Below, piece by piece: positions 10,693 to 19,454 of a stretch of DNA of 23,447 bases; the stretch's first letter is position 1, and every line of letters begins with the position of its first letter. The stretch is taken from contig JAMYWO010000028.1 of the NCBI GenBank assembly GCA_024220525.1, positions 109,522 through 132,968 on the forward strand. The letters are read 5' to 3'. The stretch is from Cochliopodium minus (lineage: Eukaryota > Discosea > Himatismenida > Cochliopodiidae). A program made the position numbers and the translations under genes. Under the pieces are notes generated by a model. That model did no database searches and was not told the DNA's origin. It saw only the letters and a list, made by a program, of their open reading frames with translations.

Positions 10693-12218
10693 TCATTTAT
10701 TGATATTCCAAACGATTATAGATTTATCATCACTCGCACTTGCAATCTCATATTCTTCTAGAAAATTATATAGACAACATCTCACCCAAGCATCATGTCC
10801 TTCAAGTTTTCTCTTGGGTTCTCCTTTCTGCACATCCCAAATGATTATGGAATGATCCTTACCAGAACTAATAATTTCGTTTTCATTTTTTGGATTGTAA
10901 GATACAAAAGAGACAATGTCAGAATGTCCCAACAATTTTTTTTTTATTTTGGCATAGCCCACATTCCAAATTATAACAAATTTATCTGAACCAGCCGTCA
11001 CCAATTCGTTTCCGTGTTTAGGATTCCAGGAAATGGACCAGACAATTCCTTCATGACCTTGTAATTTGTTTTTGATGGTTCCTTTTTCGACATCCCAAAT
11101 GATTATTGTTTTGTCGAAGCTTCCACTTGCTATTTCGTTTTTATCAAAAGGATTAAATGCAACAGACCTTGTAATGAGAATTAAATTAAAATAATAAATT
11201 AATTGATAAAATAAAAAATAAATTTGATGATTTTGTTTACCATACTCCGCTGTCATGTCCTAAAAATAATTTGTGTAATTTTTCGTTTTGAACATCCCAC
11301 AATGTGACTGTCTTGTCATGGTTTCCTGTCAAAATTTGATTCTCATTGTGAGGATTGTAAACCATTGCATTTATAGGTTTTCCATATAAAATAAGCTTTT
11401 CATTTTTCCCACTCTTGATATCCCAAATAATTATAGATCCATCGTAGCTTCCACTAAATTTTTTAATAAGTTTTTAAAAATGAATAAAATTATTTGAAAG
11501 ATAAAATACCTAGCTAATTCATGCAACTTATTAGGATTATAAGCAATTGTTTGAACAGGTTTGTCATGACCTAACATTATAATTTTTTTGTGAAAAAAAT
11601 TGAAATTTAAACCTTTTTATTCACCTTTTAATATTAATTTTTGTGTTCCTTTTTCAATGTCCCAAATTATTATTGTCAAATCATCACTCGATGAAGCCAA
11701 TTCGTGTCTATTATTAGGATTGAATGCTACGCAAGTTATTGATTCTGTATGTCCATTCAAGATGTTCTTAATTTTGCAAAATCTTTTAAATTCTTGATAT
11801 GTAATTCTATCATCTTTATTAGAATCACATGCTCTGAACATTTTTTCAATAAATCTGATATATTTTGTTAAATTAATGATTCAAATTGAAATTTCAATTT
11901 GAATCATTAATTTTAATTTCTTCATCTCCTTTATCATTGATATCAATCTCTCCATTATTTTTGGAAATTTGAAACAATTCCTTTTTAAAATTTATTTCTC
12001 CATTATTTTTGGAAATTATTCAACAAAGCTTTACCTTTCCAAATTTAATCCACTCCTTTCTATCAAGATATCCAGACTTATCTTTATCAAATCTTGTAAT
12101 ATTTTCTTTGATTTTTAAAGAAAGAATAAATTATACTAAAAAATTACTTTTTGAAGACTTTCTTTATTTTCTTTGTTTTATTTGGATCTTCAATTATTTT
12201 CTCCAATGAATTTCCCAT
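10693..12218 (-). CDS. EF-hand and WD40 repeat protein, frame broken by a palindromic insertion
   Basis: Exons: 12218-12148, 12092-12035, 11980-11625, 11570-11510, 11453-11241, 11167-10693. With 34 nt (11872-11905) left out of exon 3, every junction is in phase and the protein is 399 residues. EF-hand 1 has a canonical loop, DKDKSGYLDRKE (residues 26-37). EF-hand 2 has the loop DSNKDDRITYQE (84-95). Seven WD40 repeats follow, each with a GH-type start (one is GK) and an IIIWD, VTLWD or IIVWN end. The protein probably links a calcium signal to a propeller scaffold. As sequenced, translation would hit a TGA inside the palindrome after about 71 residues. No GT donor exists between 11941 and 11862, so a conventional intron cannot remove the insertion. 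The repeats are very alike, which suggests recent internal duplication. The partner and pathway are unknown. Confidence 0.72.
11871..11912. repeat. Perfect 42-bp inverted repeat (28-bp core flanked by ATTAAT)
   Basis: Arms of 21 nt meet with no loop. The core (11878-11905) consists of GATTCAAATTGAAA followed by its exact reverse complement. It is flanked on both sides by ATTAAT (11872-11877 and 11906-11911). It lies inside coding exon 3 of the EF-hand/WD40 gene. Confidence 0.95.
11949..12017. repeat. 21-bp direct repeat, one copy in exon and one in intron
   Basis: An identical 21-nt sequence beginning TCTCCATTATTTTTGGAAA occurs at 11949-11969 (coding, within exon 3 of the EF-hand/WD40 gene) and 11997-12017 (in the preceding intron). 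The offset is 48 nt. Confidence 0.9.
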
Positions 12219-12643
12219 CAAATTATAATTTTTGCTTTTTTTTTTTATTATATTTAAAAAAAAAAAAAATAATAAATTTTATCATTCCCTTATTTTGGTA
12301 CTTTAGTCTAATACCCAACATTTTTTATTTTCAAATTGAGTTAATGTAAAAAAGGGAAGGATTTTTAAGAATTTGAATGATTATCAAACTTTAAGTGAGT
12401 CTTCGTTTCTTTATTTTAATGGAAGGAGAAAGTTTAATTTTGTGAGAAAATCATTGATTGAAAGACTACGAAGAAACTCTGGGAGAAAGGAGCTCTGATT
12501 TACAGATAAATTTGTTAATTAGTCGAAAAAAATGATTGTGAATCTAAATTTGTTCTTCTCTTAATTCCAAAGTTGAAAGATTGTGAATACAAATCAAGTT
12601 AACAATAAAAAAAAAATTGAAATATTGTAATTTTTGAATTTAA
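12219..12643. promoter_or_regulatory. Divergent intergenic region
   Basis: This 425-nt region separates the start of the minus-strand EF-hand/WD40 gene from the start of RCC1-like copy C, so both promoters must lie here. It contains poly-T and poly-A runs but no open frame or motif I can name. Part of it (12340-12590) is less A/T-rich than the introns. Confidence 0.5.
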
Positions 12644-14038
12644 ATGTCGATTTTATATTCTTCTCTTTCGAATATGAGTGGATTGATAGATGATGAAGGG
12701 AATTTATATTTTTGGGGAGACAATTCCAGCAAAACTTTTGAAAATGAACCCAAATATATAGAAACTCCAAAGATATTCCACAAGAACATAAAATCTGTTG
12801 TGATGGGAAGAAGCTGTTATTTTGCAACACAAAATGGTTTCAAAAATAAAAATTTATAATTAATTTCTCACTAGTATAATTAAATATCAAAACTTGAAAA
12901 TCAATAATATTAAAAATGAGATCTCATTCTCCTAAATTTATCATAATCATGAAAATTAATTTTTTTTAAAAGATGGGAAAATGATATTTGGTGGGAAATT
13001 TTTTTACATCAATACACCACTTTCAAAATTTGATATTAGTCTGAACAAACTGAAAATAAAAAGTATGGTGGCAAGTTACGATTTTGCAATCTTCCAAACA
13101 GAAGAAGGACAAATCTACAAAGTGGGAACGATAAACAAAAATACAGGAGAAAAATTAAGTTTAATAGAAGGTTTGCCCATGGATATCATCAACATGTGTG
13201 TTACTTATCAATGTGCTTGTTTCCTCACTTCTTCTAAAAAACTCTTTGTTCATGGAAGTATTGACGCAATTGATTTGGGAGGAGGAACATTTGAGATAAC
13301 TGATGTCGATGAACCTTTTGAGATCATTTCTTGTTCTTATGATTCTATTTTCTTTGTAACGTAAAAAAAAAAAAAATTTGATTGACTAAAAAAATTTGTT
13401 AACATATTATTATTTTTCATTAATTTTTTTTTTATTAATTTTTGTTTCATTATTTTTCAAAACTCAATCTTTGATCCATTTTCTTTTAAAAAAGTTCAAA
13501 TGGAAATGCAGGCATCATTGGTTCCTTTTACAGCAAATTATTAAATAACAAATGGAAAACATCTTCCCAATTTGTAATTTCAAGATATACAGATGAAAAT
13601 AACAAAAAATTTGTAAATTGTGTTGCTGGTAATATTTGTTCAAAAAAAACCAATCTTTTTAAAAAGTATAAAATTTTTTAATTAGGAGGATATTTTGGAT
13701 TGTTTTTAACTAAAGACTCTGAAATTCATTTTTGTGGGACCAATCACTGTAAACATTCTTTTTTCTTCAAAATTTAAAAATTGAGTTTAATATTATAATG
13801 ATTTTTATTTTAGTTGGACAAGCAGGAAACAAGAGTATATTTAAACTTTATTTTTATTTATTTTTTAAAAATTTTAAAAAATTTTTACAGACTTGGACAT
13901 TGGAAAAAATTGTCTGAATAAAATTTTTCTTCCTGGAAAACTTGTTTCTTTGTCTACTTGTTTTGCTTGTATAGTTGCGAGAATTTACCTCGAAAACGAA
14001 AAGAGAGAAGCTATCTATGTATGGGGATACGGAAAAGA
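12644..14038 (+). CDS. RCC1-like beta-propeller protein, copy C (3' end missing at assembly gap)
   Basis: Exons: 12644-12836, 12973-13360, 13495-13628, 13686-13748, 13814-13834, 13891-14038; all phases agree. The start, MSILYSSLSNMSGLIDDEGN, is almost identical to copy B. Blades include LYFWGDNSS, KLFVHGSIDA, EIHFCGTNH and AIYVWGYGKE. Exon 2 covers two exons of copy B, so copy C lacks the intron at 1077-1268. The last exon ends at a GT donor (14039), after which an intron-like (TTTTTA)n tract leads to the N at 14218. The matching final blade, coiled coil or tail, if present, is lost there. Function as for copy B: a probable protein-binding propeller, partner unknown. Confidence 0.75.
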
Positions 14039-14218
14039 GTGAAATTTTATAATTATTTTTATTTTTTATTTTTTATTTTATTTTTTATTTTTTATTTTCA
14101 AAATTTTAAGAATGTGCAATCATTTCATTATTTTTATTTTTATTTTTTTATTTTATTTTTATTTTTATTTTTATTTTTATTTTTATTTTTATTTTTATTT
14201 TTATTTTTATTTTTATTN
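14039..14218 (+). other. Low-complexity tract ending in an N (assembly gap)
   Basis: A GT-initiated, T-rich stretch with about 100 nt of TTTTTA repeats ends at the N at 14218. The first bases after it are already ATPase codons. This is where the 3' end of RCC1-like copy C and the 5' part of the ATPase gene are missing. Confidence 0.8.
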
Positions 14219-17200
14219 CCTCCAAATTCAAATTCTACAGGGATTCCATGAGGTTCGTTGGTGTTTTGGCCTTGGTAGGTGTGTTGGGAATTATTTATTC
14301 TTCATACCACCAATTATCTTCAAATGCAAGCATTTTAATAGTTATTATGACTGCCTTGTAATAAATTAAATTTCTTTAATTATTTTTTAAAATTTTAAAT
14401 TATTTTTTAAAATTTTAAATTAATTATTTTTTAAAAAATCATTTTAAAATTATTTTTTTTTATTTGTAGATTAATTTTTACTACAATTATTCCTTCCATC
14501 CCAATAGCATTGTCGATCGGAACTACCACAGCTCTTTCGAGGCTCAAGAAAAAAGAAATTTTCTGTATTGAACCACCGAGGTGAAAATAAAAATAAATTA
14601 AAAATTAAAAAATAAATAAAAATAAAATAAAAATAAAATAAAAGATCAAAATGAAAATGAAAATGAAAAAATAATATTAAAAACAAAAGAAAAAATATTA
14701 AAAATAAAATAATAAATTAAAAACAAAATAAAAAATATTTAAAATAAAATTAAAATAATGAAAATAATAAAAAACTAAATAAAAAACTAATAAAACAAAA
14801 AATTTTTAGATTAAATTCTTGTGGAAGAATAGACATAATGTGCTTTGATAAAACAGGAACTTTAACAGAAGACAGCTTGGATGTGTTAGGAATAAGATAT
14901 GTCCAAAATTCTGTATTTGATGATGAATGCACTGTTGTCTCCGAATGTCCTAATGAAATGCTCAACTTATTAGCAAGTTGTCATTCTCTCGTTAATCTAA
15001 ATGGAAAATTGGTTGGTGATCCTTTAGGTAAATAAATGATTAAATAAATAATTAAAAAAAAAATAATAAATAAAATGATTTAACAATAAATAATAAAAAA
15101 AAATTTGAAAACTTTTGTGATTAGATATCAAGATGTTCGAATACACAAATTACAAATTCAGATTTGATGATTCGCAAAACGAAAGTGATCCCAAAAAATC
15201 AAAAAAACACACCAAAACAATTTTGTTGAGCGAAAAAACAAACGAAAAAATCGAGATTATTAAGAGATACGAATTTTTTTCGAGTTTACAAAGAATGAGC
15301 ACCATAGTAAAAACAAAAGATTCCTCCTTCAAAGTTTTTTGTAAGGGATCTCCCGAAAAAATCAAAGAATTGTGCCTTAAGAAAACTATTCCTGATAATT
15401 TTGAAAAAATCTTCTCAAAGTATACTGCCCAGGGGTTTAGGGTGATAGGTTGTGCTTCCAAGAACGTTTTTTTGAATGATTTTGGTGATTTGAGTGTTTT
15501 GAAGAGGGGTGATGTTGAGATTGACTTGGTTTTTGTTGGTTTTTTAATTTTGGAGAACAAATTAAAGTCTGTCACTAAACAAACTCTAAGTAATTTGACT
15601 TTTGCCAAAATAAGATCAATCATGGTCACTGGAGACAATACAAGGTAAAAAATCTCAAAATCGAAAAAATTTTTTTTTAAAAAAAAACTAAAATGTTTAA
15701 TCCAAAAATAATTTTTATTAAAAAAATCTTATTTAAAAATCTCATTTAATAAAAATCTTATTTAAAAAAAAAATTGATAAAATAAAAACCTTTTTATAGG
15801 ACTGCTTTGAGTGTTGCTAGAGAGTGTGAATTGATAGATCCTAAACTTTCTGCAGTTTTGTGTGATTATGACAATGAAAAAGAAGAAATAACAATGGATG
15901 TCGTCAGTCCATTTAAACAACATCATTCAAACAAAGACATGTTTATTTCCTTTGAAGATGAATTAAATCTCAAACAAAATAAATTTTCGAATTTCCTCAA
16001 AAAAAGCTACAATAATTTGGTAGGAAGTGTAAATAAAAAAAATTCTTTTGAGATCATTGTGTCTGATGAAAAGACAAACAAAATGAAAGAAAAAAAAAAT
16101 TTTGAAAAGAGAAAACTCAGACGTGTTAATGACGAAAAACTTTCAATAGAAGAATCTCTGAACCAAAAAAACACTTTGTTGGTTGTTTCTGGGCCTGCTT
16201 TTAATTATTTTAAAGAAAATGATTTGGATTTGTTGAAAAAAATTGTTTTGAAATGTAACATCTTTGGTAGAATGAAACCTAACCAAAAAACTTTTCTCAT
16301 CGATCTTCTAAAACTAAATAACTTTACTGTTGGAATGTGTGGTGATGGAGCAAATGATTGGTATTTAAAAAAAAAAAATTAAAAAAAATTTAAAATTTCA
16401 TTTTTTATTGTAAAAAATAAGTGGTGCATTAAAATCAGCAGATGTTGGGGTGAAATTTTTTAATAAAAAAATCTTGTAAATTTATTTTAATAAAAAAGTT
16501 GAGTTTGGCAGATGGAGAGGCTTCTGGTAATAATTTTTTAAAATTTAATTAATGATAATATATTTACTTTATAAAATTAGTTGCTGCTCCTTTTACTAGC
16601 AAAATAAGGGATATAAGTTCTGTTGAAATTTTATTACGAGAAGGAAGGTGTGCTTTAATTACTTCTTTTCAAATTTTCAAATACATGGCTTATTATGGAA
16701 CGTAAAAAAAAAATTTCTTATTTCTCATTCAAAAAATTTAATTTTTTTTTTTTTGATAAATAGTACCCAATTTTTTACTGCTACTCTTTTAAGTTCATAT
16801 GGATGTGTGTTGAGTAAAAATATTTTTAGTTTTATTTATTTTGTGTTTTATTAATGGCTTTGTTTCAGGTGATTACCATTTTCTTTTGGTAGATTTCTTT
16901 ACAATATTTCCTACCGTCCTTACAAGTAAAAAATTTTTTTTGAATTAAAACAAATTTATTTAAAAAAAAAAAAAAAAAAGTGGCCAGAACAGAACCTAAC
17001 GAAGAATTAGAAGAAGAAAAACCAAGCAAATCACTTTTGTCTCCTTCCATTCTCATTTCTCTTCTTGGACATTTTTTAATTATGTGTGCTTTTCAAATTT
17101 GCATCTTTCTCAATGTTTTCTTTGAAAATTTTTTTGTTCCATTGAGGGCACCTGCTGATAATGTCACTTCAAATGCCATGTTAGTCACCATTATGTTTTT

Positions 17201-17619
17201 GTTTTCAAATTTTCAGTAACACAAAATATTTTTAAAAAAACAATTTTTTAAATTAATTAATTCAAAAAAAATAATAGATATCCTATTGTAATTTTTGGAT
17301 TTACTATTGGTTATCCTTTTAGAAAGCCTATTTATTCAAACGGTAAATATTATTTTTTCCATTATTTCGTTTTTTATTTTTTCTTTCTTTTTTATTTTTG
17401 GTAGTTTTATTAGTTTTGGCTTTGCTAGTGTTGTATTTTATTTATTTGATTGTCCTCTTCAAACCTCCAACAATAGCCATCTACTACTTTGAACTCTTCG
17501 ATATTCCCCTCTACTTCAAACTAAAAATGTTGGCACTAGTAATTCTGAATGGAATAATTTCATATTTGTTTGAAAAGTATTTTATTGTTGGGATTCTTCA
17601 AAAATATGATTCTTTTTAA
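14219..17619 (+). CDS. P5B-type (ATP13A-like) P-type ATPase, C-terminal two thirds
   Basis: Thirteen exons: 14219-14357, 14470-14580, 14810-15027, 15125-15644, 15800-16360, 16422-16449, 16499-16526, 16581-16701, 16764-16813, 16869-16925, 16981-17215, 17278-17342, 17405-17619; 781 residues to a TAA. In order: FYRDSMRF before M3, the M4 region [26 protein letters not shown], the phosphorylation site [41 protein letters not shown], the hinge [36 protein letters not shown] and C-terminal membrane helices. The order and the [12 protein letters not shown] and [10 protein letters not shown] forms are those of P5B ATPases, which in animals export polyamines from endolysosomes (ATP13A2). That substrate is inferred. 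The M4 signature is IPSIP, where the family normally has PPALP. A lysine-rich insert of about 70 residues lies in the N/P-domain region. The actuator domain and M1-M2 are missing at the N at 14218. Two consecutive exons are only 28 nt. Confidence 0.88.
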
Positions 17620-17692
17620 ATATAAAAAAAGTAAAAAAATAAAAAAGAAAAATGATTTTTTTTTTTAATAAATAAATTTTATTTTTTCTCTT

Positions 17693-18917
17693 TCATTCTA
17701 CAAATCTGGCTTTGTTTTTGTTGAGAGCCTTTTTGAAGAAAGAGGTGAACAAATAGATGGAAATGAAAGAAAAAAACAAAAAAATGAACTTGGACCATCC
17801 CGCTGTGCTCTCTCCAGAAAAAATACTTTTGATGTCCCCCAAAATATATCCCATATAAACATTATTTCTTTCAAAATAAAAAATCAACATAAAAAAAATA
17901 TCAAAAAAAACTATTACATAATAAATGGCAAAGAACCTATCATTGTTGATAAACCAAACTAAATTTTTACAATGAATAAAATAAATAAATAAATAAATAA
18001 AATAAATAAAAATTATTTAAAAATAATCGTTTTTCACCTCAAAAAATCCAATTTCGGTCATGGCAAGACTGTATGTACAAAGCCACGAAGGAATGGGACT
18101 CAGACGCAACATGAGAGCTGCCTTTAGAGAATTCTCCTTTATTTCGGAGAAAATTTCTTTTGTGAAATTTCCTCCTCTGTTATCAATGAGTCCCTTAACT
18201 TGATTTTTCAAAAAAGTTTTTGCAACAAAAAATCCTATCATCGCTCCACCTTTGGAAAAAAAAAAAAATGAAAAAAATACATATAAACACTAATTTTGAA
18301 AATATCTTATAATTACATATTGAATATAAATCTTTCTTTTCATTCATTTTTAAAAACAAAAAAGATAAGAGAAAATTTGATTATATTTTTTCTGATCGAA
18401 ATTTTTTTTATATTTTATCTTTTTTCACTGAAAAGATTTTTTCAAATTTCTATTAATTATTTTCACTGATGAAATAAACGTTATAATCAAAGAACTGATC
18501 ATATGTGATCTAATCATATATAAGTATATAATTCATATAATTTTTCATCAAATGACAGTCATTTGATTTGTAGTAAATAATAGAATTAATTTCTTACCCA
18601 CTTTCGTCGATAAGATCAATATAGATCCCATTATCAATCCATAGATCGATCCTGCAAATAATTCGAACAATATCGTTCCTGGAAAACAAAATGAGATGCA
18701 TAACAAATTCGTCAACCAAAATATCATCATCCCCTTGTAATAATCAATAGATTCTATCCATTCCAAAAACTATTTAAATGTTTTTATTAATTGAGTGACG
18801 TGAATCAATTAATTTTGAATGATTTACATCGATGAATGAATCTTTCGAAGGAGATAAATATAAAATGAGAACTAATATGATGATTATAATAGAGATTACT
18901 ATCAATTGATTCCTCAT
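17693..18917 (-). CDS. TVP38/TMEM64 family (VTT domain) membrane protein
   Basis: Five exons: 18917-18828, 18769-18598, 18249-18038, 17958-17918, 17867-17693; 229 residues, all phases agree. The ATG at 18917 starts an N-terminal membrane helix (LIVISIIIIILVLILYL). The VTT core is clear: FPGTILFELFAGSIYG, then STKVGGAMIGFFVAKTF, MLRLSPIPSWLCTYSLAMTE (the family's RLxPxP signature), STMIGSLPF and NNVYMGYILGDIKSI. A final hydrophobic helix (SKFIFLFFSFISIYLF) ends in a lysine-rich cytosolic tail. VTT proteins act in the Golgi, ER or endosomal membranes, and relatives such as TMEM41B and VMP1 scramble phospholipids. The gene converges on the ATPase, with 73 nt between stop codons. The 41-nt exon 4 and the 50-nt intron after it are small but required for frame. 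Confidence 0.85.
18250..18597 (-). other. 348-nt intron of the TVP38 gene with a 21-nt palindrome
   Basis: GT-AG intron. At 18547-18567 ten-base arms (ATCAAATGAC and its reverse complement) flank one A. No other structure or open frame of note. Confidence 0.7.
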
Positions 18918-19454
18918 TTTTTTTTTATTTTATTTCAGTTTTTGATCTTTACGTGTATTAATTTAGATCTTTTTTTGATCATAAAAGAGTTGAGATTGTA
19001 TGATAGTGGATTCAATTGAACGTGATGAAATTTATTCCAAATGAAAAATATGATCAAAGAGAACATGGAAAAGAGGATTCTTGTTGATCATTAAGTAATC
19101 CTACACTATTACAACTCTAAGAAAAGACCAAGTTTATTTGAAGATGCATTTAATGCTTTTTCAAAAAATAAGGATATTCATTCTATTTGCAAGAATACAA
19201 GTTATTTCATTGAAGAAACTAAAATGGTTTTTCAATATTCCAAAATATCTTCCAACATTTTTCAAATCCTTTCTCATGATGATCTTTCATATAAATTTTA
19301 TTCTCTTTTTGTTTTGTTGTTGTTTTGCAATTTTGATTAATATAAATCAAAATAATTTTCCATTGAAATTTTTTTATTATTTATTTTTATTCAAATAAAA
19401 CATTTAATAATAAAAAAAAAAAATCACCATATTTATAGAGGCAATCGTAACAAA
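18918..19454. promoter_or_regulatory. Divergent region between TVP38 and V-ATPase H starts
   Basis: This 537-nt region must hold the promoters of both genes. Most of it is unremarkable A/T-rich DNA. A coding-like open stretch lies at 19095-19340 and is listed separately. Confidence 0.45.
19095..19340 (+). CDS. Unrecognised open frame, possibly an exon
   Basis: The frame is open from just after a TAA (19092-19094) to a TAA at 19338-19340, 81 codons. The middle reads like an amphipathic helical protein (RPSLFEDAFNAFSKNKD, then IEETKMVFQYSKISSN) and ends in a short hydrophobic run. The first ATG is well inside, so a start would need an upstream exon. A possible one near 19000 cannot be joined by a convincing GT-AG pair. 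I do not recognise the family, and it may be a chance frame or part of the V-ATPase H leader. Confidence 0.2.
   Translation, partial: VILHYYNSKKRPSLFEDAFNAFSKNKDIHSICKNTSYFIEETKMVFQYSKISSNIFQILSHDDLSYKFYSLFVLLLFCNFD

Noticed and set aside
11862-12034. A single long intron covering the palindrome (donor at 12034, acceptor at 11862)
   Set aside because: Phases do not match (0 versus 2), and it would remove ELFQISKNN, the natural continuation of the EF-hand helix.
13891-14360. A genuine fusion of the RCC1-like propeller to the P-type ATPase
   Set aside because: An N and a repeat tract separate them, the ATPase lacks its essential first third, and the paralogue continues with RCC1 sequence; a gap explains this better.
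15150-15638. Minus-strand open frame of 162 codons
   Set aside because: It is the antisense of ATPase exon 15125-15644, whose sense frame carries KGSPEK and MVTGDN.
17877-17958. TVP38 exon 4 reading on without an intron in the frame WFINNDRFF
   Set aside because: It needs phase 1 but the previous exon ends in phase 0; splicing the 50-nt intron gives the family-typical IGSLPFIINNVYMG.
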